IMG/VR virus record: IMGVR_UViG_3300020125_000051
Span: 17,008-81,007 of that record
Direction: 5' to 3' (one strand)
DNA: 64,000 nt
Source of the DNA: a virus
This document shows positions 52,359-59,015 of the stretch, piece by piece; positions within the stretch are counted from its first letter, which is position 1; each line of letters opens with the position of its first letter. Both the position numbers and the translations under genes were made by a program. Under the pieces are notes generated by a model, which was not told the DNA's origin, ran no database searches, and worked only from the letters and a program-made list of their open reading frames with translations.

Positions 52359-52437
52359 TTGTAGTTGGTAATGGCTTCTGCTGTCGAGCATTATTAACAG
52401 TACCTACTACAACACTTTTACCAGTTGTTGGCTACAA
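52359..52437 (-). ncRNA. Structured RNA candidate (two-stem)
   Basis: Outer TTGTAG/CTACAA and inner TGGTAA/TTACCA stems are separated by an 8-nt bulge on one side. The shape is like the Y-type architecture but without its sequence. It lies between the element above and tRNA-Glu(TTC). Confidence 0.35.
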
Positions 52438-52462
52438 ACCCATGCATTGATTTATAGCTACG

Positions 52463-52534
52463 TAGTCTCGGAGGGAGTCGAGCCCTCTTCACAGCGGTGA
52501 AAGCGCTGTATCCTAACCCATAGACGACGAGACC
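52463..52534 (-). tRNA. tRNA-Glu (TTC)
   Basis: Acceptor GGTCTCG/CGAGACT, anticodon arm CAGCG-CTTTCAC-CGCTG, T arm GAGGG-CTCGACT-CCCTC. Confidence 0.9.
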
Positions 52535-52547
52535 TTATTTAATTGGT

Positions 52548-52686
52548 GATAGGTTGGTAGTTTCCTTAACACTACCGGTGCCACATTTTGAGCACATATC
52601 CGCAACTCAATATGTAGTCCACCACTGCCCTTTGTGTACTGTATTTATGCGGCCCATACAGCCTTACTGGATAGGCTACCCCTATC
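52548..52686 (-). ncRNA. Structured spacer candidate
   Basis: GATAGG/CCTATC ends, an inner hairpin GGTAGT/ACTACC, and ACATAT/ATATGT plus TTGAG/CTCAA in the middle. No ORF. It bridges tRNA-Ile(GAT) and tRNA-Glu(TTC); its ends lie 2 and 13 nt from them. Confidence 0.33.
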
Positions 52687-52687
52687 G

Positions 52688-52761
52688 TTGGACACCACAG
52701 GATCGAACTGTGCACCTCTACGTTATCGGCGTAGCGCTCTAACCAAATGAGCTAGTGTCCA
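52688..52761 (-). tRNA. tRNA-Ile (GAT)
   Basis: Acceptor TGGACAC/GTGTCCA, anticodon arm CTACG-CCGATAA-CGTAG, T loop TTCGATC. Position 33 is C rather than T. Confidence 0.88.
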
Positions 52762-52864
52762 ATAACCCTCACCCTAGACAACTGGCATTGCTAGAGACTC
52801 TTGGGCTACGCACCTGCCAGGGCACTTGCATCGCAACGAGATTAACGAGTCCCGCCCAATACCG

Positions 52865-52935
52865 TACAGACAGAGAGGATCGAACTCTCGCTAGTAGATT
52901 GAGAATCTACCGGTCTGCCATTAACCTATGCCTGC
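52865..52935 (-). tRNA. tRNA-Glu (CTC)
   Basis: Acceptor GCAGGCA/TGTCTGT, anticodon arm GTAGA-TTCTCAA-TCTAC, T arm GAGAG-TTCGATC-CTCTC. Its U8-A9-G10 supplies the stop of the gene at 52926-53102. Confidence 0.9.
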
Positions 52936-53102
52936 TCACTACCAACTAACTTAATTGATAATACTTCATTTTCTTGGGCCATGAAAATACAAACTCCACC
53001 AGCGATGAACCTAAACCAACCACCTAATTGCTTATATTCATCAGCAATTACTATAGTAGGGATAGATGGTGTCTTAACATATCTTACATCATATTTATTC
53101 AT
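52926..53102 (-). CDS. ORF framed by two tRNAs
   Basis: 58 aa (MNKYDVRYVKTPSIPTIVIA...). Its ATG is two bases after the tRNA-Leu(TAA) discriminator and its stop TAG is tRNA-Glu(CTC) positions 8-10. So the CDS exactly fills the space between two tRNAs and must be released by processing. WFRFIAGGVCIFMAQE gives a hydrophobic core. Function unknown. Confidence 0.62.
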   Translation of the reverse strand: MNKYDVRYVKTPSIPTIVIADEYKQLGGWFRFIAGGVCIFMAQENEVLSIKLVGSEQA

Positions 53103-53103
53103 G

Positions 53104-53176
53104 TGCTTCCGGTGAGATTCGAACTCACACTTAAAGGATTTTAAGTCCTTCGCCTCTGCCATTGGGCTACGAAAGC
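53104..53176 (-). tRNA. tRNA-Leu (TAA), short variable loop
   Basis: Acceptor GCTTTCG/CGGAAGC, D arm GCCC/AGGC with AATGGCAG, anticodon arm AAGGA-CTTAAAA-TCCTT, variable region TAAGT only. Bacterial tRNA-Leu normally has a long variable arm. Confidence 0.85.
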
Positions 53177-53230
53177 TAGGTGACTATCCTTTACGGCGAT
53201 AGTCGTTCCGCTTCCTGTCGGGAAGTTATA

Positions 53231-54820
53231 TTAGATTCTACCTGCGCTAAACGCAGAAACCAATTTAGGCAAGTTTGAATCTGCGCCCGCTACGTCTAGC
53301 ATACCACTATCTGTGGGATTTGCAATAGAAAATCGCGTTGGAGTACATGCAACAACAATCAACTTTGCGTCATGACCTATAAACCTGCGATAATCCTTCA
53401 ATGCAACATGAGGATGTACATTACCAGCCCATGTTTCACTATCAGTCATTACCACAAAGGTATCAACGTCGATGCCACGTTCCTTGGCATATACCATTGG
53501 CAGTGAACAATCTGTACTACCAAAATTGCGATCCTTAGTTCTTTGCATTACTTCAGCTAGTGACATATTAGGTGCTATTCCCAAATCAACAAAATTCTGG
53601 GAGAATCCCATGATTTGGTAGAATGGCTCAGTTCTGGCAATCGTCATTGACATAGCTGCGCAAACTTCGGCAGCAGTTAAGTCAATGCCAGCCATCGACT
53701 GAGACATAGAACCAGAAACATCAAGAGCTATCATGGTACGCTTGTTAGCTGGTTCTACGTACTTAAAGGCACGATAGAAACCATCATCAAGTGCATTTAC
53801 GATAACAGGATTAGTTGCCCAATTCTTTTCATAGGTGTGACTCCATGCGTACTTACGATCACGCTGACCACGCTGATGCACAGTAGATGCTAGCAAATAC
53901 TGGAAAGGATGCAAGCGCGTACGCTGAATCATTTCCTCATCTACAAGCTTATCTGCATATGCACGAGCAAAGTGCATGTCCTCGAAAGCACCAATACGAG
54001 CAAGTCTAGTGATATTACGTACTAGAGCCTGACCGTTAAGCTGTCCATTACCGAAAAGCATCTTCCATACATCAGGAACCTTTAGGAATTGAGTAGGAAT
54101 GGCTTCCCAGGGAAGATTTGGATAACGCTCTAGTGCTGAAAGCACATGTCCTATCATGGTAGATGCTTGCATCCGCTTGAATCCAGCAATTATCAGCGGA
54201 TCTACATTAACTTCATTATCAAAGCCATGCACGAAATCGCCAATTGCCTTATTCAATCCCACAGGATGTGAAAGCATGAGCAAACCCTTGTGGGTCCAGC
54301 CGTTCCGTTGACGGTACTTTACCACCTGATACGCAAGGCTGTCAACATCCTTGCTAATGTACCAATCGGCAATCGCGCGCCGCTTTGCTCGTCCCCAACC
54401 ACCTAGAAGTTTGATATATTCAGCAAACTCGAATAGATGAGTTGACGTGCGACACACCTTAGCTAAGTCCTGCGAAGATTTTGCCTTGCCAAAGGTAAAC
54501 AGCGCGGCCAAACAAAAAATTGCAGGACTATTGCGGAAAGCACGGCCAGACTGTGAGATTTCAACTACAGTATCACGAACTAACTGCTCATCACGCTCAA
54601 TTAGTTCGCGTAGAAAGTTGATGTTATCCTTAGTAAGCTTCTGCTCGTCAACATAGTATGTTCCACCTTCGGTACCCAAAATAAGAAAACGCTCTAGGCG
54701 AGTCTTATCTGTTACCTCAAACGTAAAACCACCAGCATTGTTAGCAACCTGCCGAGGATCTTCTTGCTCTGACTGTGGTATTGGTGTTCCTAGTGTTCTT
54801 GAAAATACGTTGTTTGCCAT
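53231..54820 (-). CDS. rsr: Ro60/TROVE-domain RNA-binding protein (Rsr)
   Basis: 529 aa. Residues about 25-340 form the helical-repeat TROVE ring: FLILGTEGGTYYVDEQKLTKDN, IFCLAALFTFGKA, and LLMLSHPVGLNKAIGDFVHGFDNE. The vWA domain follows with the MIDAS motif ALDVSGSMSQS at about residue 365, with VVMTDSETW near the end. Ro holds misfolded RNA ends and Y RNAs; in bacteria it tethers PNPase. Two tRNA-like genes, a Y-like RNA and seven more such RNAs lie upstream. Its own leader (54828-54850) has Y-like sequence. Tandem hairpins follow the stop. Confidence 0.93.
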   Translation of the reverse strand: MANNVFSRTLGTPIPQSEQEDPRQVANNAGGFTFEVTDKTRLERFLILGTEGGTYYVDEQKLTKDNINFLRELIERDEQLVRDTVVEISQSGRAFRNSPAIFCLAALFTFGKAKSSQDLAKVCRTSTHLFEFAEYIKLLGGWGRAKRRAIADWYISKDVDSLAYQVVKYRQRNGWTHKGLLMLSHPVGLNKAIGDFVHGFDNEVNVDPLIIAGFKRMQASTMIGHVLSALERYPNLPWEAIPTQFLKVPDVWKMLFGNGQLNGQALVRNITRLARIGAFEDMHFARAYADKLVDEEMIQRTRLHPFQYLLASTVHQRGQRDRKYAWSHTYEKNWATNPVIVNALDDGFYRAFKYVEPANKRTMIALDVSGSMSQSMAGIDLTAAEVCAAMSMTIARTEPFYQIMGFSQNFVDLGIAPNMSLAEVMQRTKDRNFGSTDCSLPMVYAKERGIDVDTFVVMTDSETWAGNVHPHVALKDYRRFIGHDAKLIVVACTPTRFSIANPTDSGMLDVAGADSNLPKLVSAFSAGRI

Positions 54821-54827
54821 TTTTGAA

Positions 54828-54850
54828 CGACCCCTTTCAAGGGATATATT
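54828..54850 (-). promoter_or_regulatory. Y-RNA-like element in the Ro 5' leader
   Basis: The leader contains AATATATCCC-TTGA-AAGGGGTCG. It joins the two strands of the conserved Y internal loop (TATATCC and GGGTCG) across a CCC/GGG hairpin that also holds the AAAGGGG ribosome-binding site. Ro could bind it to repress its own translation. This is inference; no second copy exists elsewhere in the leader. Confidence 0.4.
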
Positions 54851-54863
54851 GTGTTACATTACG

Positions 54864-54932
54864 TGGCATGGGTAGGATTCGAACCTACTTCCCTAGGACT
54901 GCGTAGCTTTTCCAATTAAGCCAATCCATGCC
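54864..54932 (-). tRNA. tRNA-like element, anticodon arm not formed
   Basis: Acceptor GGCATGG/CCATGCC and T arm GTAGG-TTCGAAT-CCTAC are perfect; total length is only 69 nt. The segment CGCAGTCCTAGGGAA does not form a 5-bp anticodon stem. It lies directly upstream of the Ro gene. Confidence 0.6.
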
Positions 54933-54935
54933 AAG

Positions 54936-55024
54936 TGGGGACACATGGAGTCGAACCATGTCAACTCAGACTGATCAATCTGAGGGCTAGTTTTGATCAG
55001 TATATACTAGCGTCCAAAGTCCCC
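54936..55024 (-). tRNA. Unusual tRNA-like RNA next to Ro
   Basis: Acceptor GGGGAC/GTCCCC (6 bp) and T arm CATGG-TTCGACT-CCATG are sound. The D arm is expanded (GCTAG with a 16-nt loop) and the anticodon arm has an 8-nt loop. The D loop ACTGATCAA is perfectly complementary to TTGATCAGT in the anticodon loop. This suggests a switch or pseudoknot rather than a normal adaptor. Confidence 0.55.
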
Positions 55025-55030
55025 TTGAAT

Positions 55031-55161
55031 GTTGGATATAGTTTGATAATCGGGGTTTTTGATAGCTCTTGGGCTCCGAATCGAACGGAGACCTTATACT
55101 TTTCAAGTATATATGCTACCTTTTACACTACCCTAGATAACCGACTATCGATCGACCCAAC
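55031..55161 (-). ncRNA. Y-like RNA 1 with embedded tRNA-Phe-like domain
   Basis: 131 nt. Outer stem GTTGG/CCAAC, conserved loop GGGTCGA opposite TATATCC, inner stem GATAGTCGG/CCGATTATC, then GGTTATC. A full tRNA-Phe-like cloverleaf lies on top. It starts 9 nt after the stop of the beta-helix gene and ends 6 nt before a tRNA-like 5' end. Confidence 0.85.
55066..55137 (-). tRNA. tRNA-Phe-like (GAA) inside Y-like RNA 1
   Basis: Acceptor TCTAGGG/CCCAAGA with one A·A mismatch, D arm with GTGT/GCAT wobbles, anticodon arm TATAC-TTGAAAA-GTATA, T arm CTCCG-TTCGATT-CGGAG. Its 5' strand overlaps the conserved Y GGTTATC. It may be a mimic, not a decoding tRNA. Confidence 0.65.
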
Positions 55162-55170
55162 AAAAATCTA

Positions 55171-56397
55171 TTAACCTTCTGCCATGATCTGATTATCTAT
55201 GTTTGCACCAGATGAATCTAGCACATTTCCAGAAATTGATAATCCGCCGCAGCCATCAGTGTGCTTAGCTGGAAAACCAGTACCAGGGAAAATAGGTCCA
55301 AATCTGTTGTTTAACAACGAACCGCGGTTCTGAGCACAGTAAACTGTGTACGAACCACCAACAAGTAAGTTGTTAGTAATTGTTAAGTTAGACTGAATTC
55401 CATGCCCAAAGTTTGGATCATTTGGGGGTCCAGAAGTAAATGTAGCATTGTCATCAGTCATTAAAACTGTGTTATGAATATACTGAATGTTGCTTTCGGA
55501 AGCAGAGCGCGCTGGCCAAACCTGAATACCATCAGTATGTGGATCTGGCGCTACACTATCACCCTTGAACATTCCATGTATATAAGAATCACGAATCGTG
55601 AAAACTGAGTTTGCGTCGCCACCGTTTTCGCAATTGCTAATATCGGCGCCAGTTACAAACAAAAATTCATCACCAAAAGCAGTACCACCATGCATACTAG
55701 GACCACAGAAAACAGACACATGATCCATAGTAGTTACGCCGCCACTATCGGCTGCACCAGCGGTTTCTACAACATAACCTGGAACATTGCAATTAACTGC
55801 AACATTCCTAAATGTTACATTTTGAGCTGTAATTACAGGACATCCAACAATAGTAACGTCATGAATTACTGCACCAGCAGTACCAAAGGTTAATGAGCCA
55901 CTATATGCTGGTAGACTTCCATGCGCGCCTGCCGTTGTGGCATCAGGGAAACCACAGGAACCAGGATTAGCCGCGCAATTGTTACCAGAAGGTGGTGGAC
56001 TCGTAGTAGTCGGAGGTGGAGTTGTCGTTGGTGGTGGATTAGTGGTAGTAGGTGGTGGAGTAGTAGTAGGTGGAACAGTCACCGTTGGTGATGGTGACGG
56101 AGAACCTGTTACTGTAGAACTAGGTGTTGGTGTTGGTGTTGCGGTTAGTCCTGCAATAACCTTTTGCTTGATTATAATACATTGTTGTGCTCTTGTCCGC
56201 TCAGCGGATGTAGTTGCAAATTGTAGGTCTAACTGACATTGTCTTAATAATCGTTGTGCATCGGTTAAATCTGAACTAGCATCCGCTGACGCTCGTTCAT
56301 TATTTGTAAAGATAACTAATGCACCAGTAATTAATGCCATAACTGCAAACCAAATTGCAATTTTCTGCCTTGTTGAACTTATGTGCGTTTCGAGCAT
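55171..56397 (-). CDS. Secreted/membrane-anchored beta-helix protein with Pro/Thr linker
   Basis: 408 aa. A signal-anchor helix lies at residues 12-32 (IAIWFAVMALITGALVIFT), then a helical stretch. Next is a Pro/Thr/Ser linker at about 85-145 (TPTPTPSSTV, PPPTTTNPPP), typical of secreted actinobacterial proteins. The C-terminal about 260 residues form a parallel beta-helix with repeating strands and Asn ladders (MDHVSVFCGPSMHG, IRDSYIHG, IHNTVLMTDDN). Pectate-lyase-like folds bind or cut polysaccharide. It could alter the host surface. AGGAGG-like GGAGGTAC precedes the ATG. Confidence 0.75.
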   Translation of the reverse strand: MLETHISSTRQKIAIWFAVMALITGALVIFTNNERASADASSDLTDAQRLLRQCQLDLQFATTSAERTRAQQCIIIKQKVIAGLTATPTPTPSSTVTGSPSPSPTVTVPPTTTPPPTTTNPPPTTTPPPTTTSPPPSGNNCAANPGSCGFPDATTAGAHGSLPAYSGSLTFGTAGAVIHDVTIVGCPVITAQNVTFRNVAVNCNVPGYVVETAGAADSGGVTTMDHVSVFCGPSMHGGTAFGDEFLFVTGADISNCENGGDANSVFTIRDSYIHGMFKGDSVAPDPHTDGIQVWPARSASESNIQYIHNTVLMTDDNATFTSGPPNDPNFGHGIQSNLTITNNLLVGGSYTVYCAQNRGSLLNNRFGPIFPGTGFPAKHTDGCGGLSISGNVLDSSGANIDNQIMAEG

Positions 56398-56465
56398 TGT
56401 ACCTCCACTAGAAGAACTAACCGGAGATCAATGTCCAAATTATCACTTCCATTCATTTTAGCACG

Positions 56466-56548
56466 CGGAAGCTAAAGGAGTCGAACCCTTAGGTATTACC
56501 CTAGCCAGATTTTCAAGACCTGTTGCCCACCACTGAGCGCTAGCTTCC
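56466..56548 (-). tRNA. tRNA-Ser (TGA)
   Basis: Acceptor GGAAGCT/AGCTTCC, anticodon arm CAGGT-CTTGAAA-ATCTG, long variable arm TAGG/CCTA, T loop TTCGACT. A GTG two bases after the 3' base opens a three-codon frame (MLK). Confidence 0.92.
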
Positions 56549-56553
56549 TTGAG

Positions 56554-56625
56554 ATATCGGATATATTTGCGTTAATTGGATGGTCTGCAGAAACAGTTGA
56601 TAACCAATTAGCTTTGACCCGATAT
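56554..56625 (-). ncRNA. Y-like RNA 2 (short form)
   Basis: 72 nt. Outer stem ATATCGG/CCGATAT, loop GGGTCAA opposite ATATATCC, inner stem TAATTGG/CCAATTA and GGTTATC with a small head. It starts 5 nt after the stop of the 64-aa gene and ends 5 nt before tRNA-Ser. Confidence 0.87.
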
Positions 56626-56630
56626 TTAAA

Positions 56631-56825
56631 TTAGAGTAGTTCTCCTGCTAACTTTGTCATTGCTGATTTTGCTTCATGCAGTTTAACACATAGCGGAGAA
56701 TATAGAACTTTACCTGAACAATGTTGGGCAGCGTTTGCTTCTGAGTTTCTTTCCTCACGTACTATTGCCCAAATTAGTGCTTCATGTACCTTGTCAATTT
56801 CACGAATGATATCTGCTCTGTCCAA
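56631..56825 (-). CDS. Small helical protein
   Basis: 64 aa from a TTG start next to the NlpC/P60 stop. DIIREIDKVHEALIWAIVREER is a long helix; Cys at 36 and 45. Unrecognised. Its stop is followed 5 nt later by Y-like RNA 2. Confidence 0.5.
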   Translation of the reverse strand: MDRADIIREIDKVHEALIWAIVREERNSEANAAQHCSGKVLYSPLCVKLHEAKSAMTKLAGELL

Positions 56826-57590
56826 TTATACAAACCTCTTAGCGGCATAGAATGAATACAAGTTGTTAATGATTACACCTTGCTTGTATCCGGCAGCTTC
56901 GACAATCTTACCATTACCAATATAGACAAACACATGACCAATGAACGGCCAAACTATATCTCCAGGTTGTAGATTGTTGCGAGACACCCGAACACCTTGG
57001 TTAGAATAAAGGATCTGTGCATCTTGATGAGGCACATTAATTCCAACCTGAGCTAGTGACATCATCACAAGACCAGAACAATCAAATGCATATGGTCCAG
57101 CAGCAGCCCAAGAATAACGCTTGCCAACCTGAGCTAATGCGTAGTTGACAATTCTTTGCGCTCTTGAAGTGTTAGCTGATGCTACTGTGGTGGTTGCCTT
57201 AATTACTGGCTTAGTTACTGGTGCCGTGGCAGGTACCGAACTAACCACAGGTGCAGTAGGTACAAAAATTTGCTGACCTACACCAAGCTGATTGCAGTTG
57301 GCAAGTTTATTATACTGACAAATACCTGGCCAATACCCAGGATTCGAATAGACAGCGTTGGAAATACCAAAAAGACTTCCATAAGGAGAAGGATACTTTT
57401 GAGTAGTAATCCAAGTGCCAATTGGCTTCGCTACGGCCACCGATTCAACAGCTTTTGCTGTTTCTGTTGCTGCCACTACCTTCTGGTCGACTATTGTCGT
57501 CGCTCCCGCAGGAGTTGCAATGGCAAAAACGCTAATACTTATGAGTAGGCTGCCTAATGAAGCTTTTATGGCAGACTTGGATCTAGACAT
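56826..57590 (-). CDS. Secreted LysM-NlpC/P60 peptidoglycan hydrolase
   Basis: 254 aa. The signal peptide runs to ATPAGA (about residue 30). A LysM-like segment ends LGVGQQIFVP at about 110, followed by a Pro/Val/Thr linker. The NlpC/P60 domain is residues about 145-254 with catalytic Cys in YAFDCSGLVMMSL and His in GHVFVYIGNGKIVEAAG. It cleaves peptide cross-links. In a phage this may aid lysis or modify the wall, beside the GH25 enzyme. Confidence 0.88.
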   Translation of the reverse strand: MSRSKSAIKASLGSLLISISVFAIATPAGATTIVDQKVVAATETAKAVESVAVAKPIGTWITTQKYPSPYGSLFGISNAVYSNPGYWPGICQYNKLANCNQLGVGQQIFVPTAPVVSSVPATAPVTKPVIKATTTVASANTSRAQRIVNYALAQVGKRYSWAAAGPYAFDCSGLVMMSLAQVGINVPHQDAQILYSNQGVRVSRNNLQPGDIVWPFIGHVFVYIGNGKIVEAAGYKQGVIINNLYSFYAAKRFV

Positions 57591-57764
57591 TTATATCCTA
57601 TCTCTTTGCGAAAACAGACAGGATGAGCTAGTTAGAGTTTAAAGTCTGTTTTCGCCCCTGTTTGAATATTAAATTGTATTTTAGATGCATGTTAGCTTTG
57701 TTTCACCACCCTTTTAGAGGCAAGTATACGGATCTCCCGTATCACCATACGCTAACATGCAACG

Positions 57765-57836
57765 TGCCAAGAGCAGGACTCGAACCTGCGCATCATGTTC
57801 TTCAGACATGCGCTCTGCCAACTGAGCTATCGAGGC
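57765..57836 (-). tRNA. tRNA-Phe (GAA)
   Basis: Anticodon arm CATGT-CTGAAGA-ACATG and T arm GCAGG-TTCGAGT-CCTGC are good. The acceptor GCCTCGA/TCTTGGC has two mismatches. This is the more normal of two Phe-anticodon genes. Confidence 0.83.
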
Positions 57837-57839
57837 AAT

Positions 57840-57901
57840 GATAAGGATATATTTTTGTCATCGTTATTTGCTGTGATAACCGATGAACTTTGACCCTTAT
57901 C
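57840..57901 (-). ncRNA. Y-like RNA 3 (shortest)
   Basis: 62 nt. Outer stem GATAAGG/CCTTATC, loop GGGTCAA opposite AATATATCC, inner stem CATCG/CGATG and GGTTATC capped by ACAGCAAATAA. It begins 7 nt after the stop of the gene at 57909 and ends 3 nt before tRNA-Phe. It gives the minimal Ro-binding core. Confidence 0.87.
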
Positions 57902-57908
57902 TCAAAAC

Positions 57909-58313
57909 TTAAATTCCGTCTAGAATGTCTGGTGCGGCTGTTTCTTCTGCTGTTGGTGCTGTCGTCGCTGGTGGCTCTGGCGATGCTGCCTCAACGGCAG
58001 TGTCGAGTGTAGTAAGTTGATTGCTCGCATCAGTTAGTGCAGTCTCGGCATCACTGAGTGCTGAAAGTGCACCAGTAACATCTGGCGAAGCCTGGCTAAG
58101 TAGCCGAGTAACATCCTTAACTAATTCAATCGTGTTTTTGAGCACTGTCTGAGTAGCTGTAGAAACTTCAGCTACCTTAGCAGTTAGTTCGTCGACGCCT
58201 GCCATTACCTGATCCACCTTTGCTGGTAGTTCTGGATCACTTACCACGGTAGTGTGGAAGTGTATGGTAGTAACGGATGATGGGATTCCATCTAGATGGA
58301 AGAAAACATCCAT
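57909..58313 (-). CDS. Coiled-coil/helical repeat protein
   Basis: 134 aa, almost entirely helical (DQVMAGVDELTAKVAEVSTA, LLSQASPDVTGALSALSDAE) with an Ala/Thr/Pro-rich C-terminus. Codon use is richer in G/C-ending codons than its neighbours. Unrecognised. Confidence 0.55.
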   Translation of the reverse strand: MDVFFHLDGIPSSVTTIHFHTTVVSDPELPAKVDQVMAGVDELTAKVAEVSTATQTVLKNTIELVKDVTRLLSQASPDVTGALSALSDAETALTDASNQLTTLDTAVEAASPEPPATTAPTAEETAAPDILDGI

Positions 58314-58336
58314 TTGACCAACTTTCTTTAGTGCAG

Positions 58337-58409
58337 AGCCACAGGTAGGAATTGAACCTACGAAAACAGGTTTTGCAGACCTGCGCCTTTACCATTCGGC
58401 CACAGTGGC
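58337..58409 (-). tRNA. tRNA-Cys (GCA)
   Basis: Acceptor GCCACTG/CTGTGGC with one mismatch, anticodon arm CAGGT-CTGCAAA-ACCTG, T arm GTAGG-TTCAATT-CCTAC. Confidence 0.9.
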
Positions 58410-58413
58410 GTGG

Positions 58414-58487
58414 GGTGTATGACGGGATTTGAACCCGCGAATGACTAGAGTCACATTCTAGCTCCTGATGCCTCCGGATCATACACC
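58414..58487 (-). tRNA. tRNA-His (GTG)
   Basis: Acceptor GTGTATG/CATACAC with an extra 5' G (G-1) opposite C73, as needed by HisRS. Anticodon arm CTAGA-ATGTGAC-TCTAG, T loop TTCAAAT. A CCA is encoded after the discriminator. Confidence 0.9.
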
Positions 58488-58489
58488 AG

Positions 58490-58562
58490 TACCAACGAGG
58501 GGAGTCGAACCCCTAACAACTAGAACCTAAATCTAGCGCCTCTGCCATTGGGCTACGTTGGC
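58490..58562 (-). tRNA. tRNA-Leu (TAG), short variable loop
   Basis: Acceptor GCCAACG/CGTTGGT, D arm GCCC/AGGC with AATGGCAG, anticodon arm CTAGA-TTTAGGT-TCTAG, variable TTGTT only. U8-A9-G10 is the stop codon of the gene at 58553-58852. Confidence 0.85.
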
Positions 58563-58852
58563 AAGTTATTAGGATTCCATTCATGGTATGTTACAGTTGA
58601 AATCCTTTTGATTGTACGAGTTAACACAGTTCTATTGCTAAATTGCAACATACATTCATCACAAATATTAATCATTAACTGGTGAATATTAGACATTGGA
58701 TCCCAGACCGTACTACCATATTGTCCACTTGAGTAAAATGTAGTAGCTTCTTGTGGTTGGAAATTCCATCGGTTAGTATCTCTATCCGAGTCAGGTTTAA
58801 AGACAGGTTCCAATTCTTTATCACATTTGAAACAATTAACTGGTAGCTTCAT
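58553..58852 (-). CDS. Conserved small protein ending on a tRNA
   Basis: 99 aa from the ATG at 58852. PVNCFKCDKELEPVF, TFYSSGQYGSTVWDPM and NICDECMLQF give two CxxC pairs and a YGST motif seen in phage/bacterial small zinc proteins. Its stop is TAG at tRNA-Leu positions 8-10, so it ends 10 nt inside the tRNA. Confidence 0.7.
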   Translation of the reverse strand: MKLPVNCFKCDKELEPVFKPDSDRDTNRWNFQPQEATTFYSSGQYGSTVWDPMSNIHQLMINICDECMLQFSNRTVLTRTIKRISTVTYHEWNPNNLPT

Positions 58853-58917
58853 TTTTGTCTCCAGACATAAAAAGATGGTTCCTTTTGTTATCAAGAGTAG
58901 GAACCAAAAAGCTCTCC

Positions 58918-58970
58918 GTCAACAAGGAATTTTTTCAGCCCGGTTACGTCTGGCTTAAAATTATGTTGAC
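58918..58970 (-). ncRNA. Hairpin downstream of the lipoprotein gene
   Basis: Outer GTCAACA/TGTTGAC (7 bp) and inner AGCC/GGCT with 8- and 12-nt sides. The geometry is close to the minimal Y-like RNA but lacks its sequence. A second hairpin GTTACCT/AGGTAAC lies between it and the lipoprotein stop. Probably 3' UTR structure. Confidence 0.35.
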
Positions 58971-59015
58971 TCAAACGTTTCGACGGTTACCTTTATACCG
59001 AGGTAACAGCGGTTG

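Noticed and set aside
55937-56236. 99-aa Val/Gly-rich frame on the + strand
   Set aside because: It is the antisense image of the Pro/Thr linker of the beta-helix protein; it has no support of its own.
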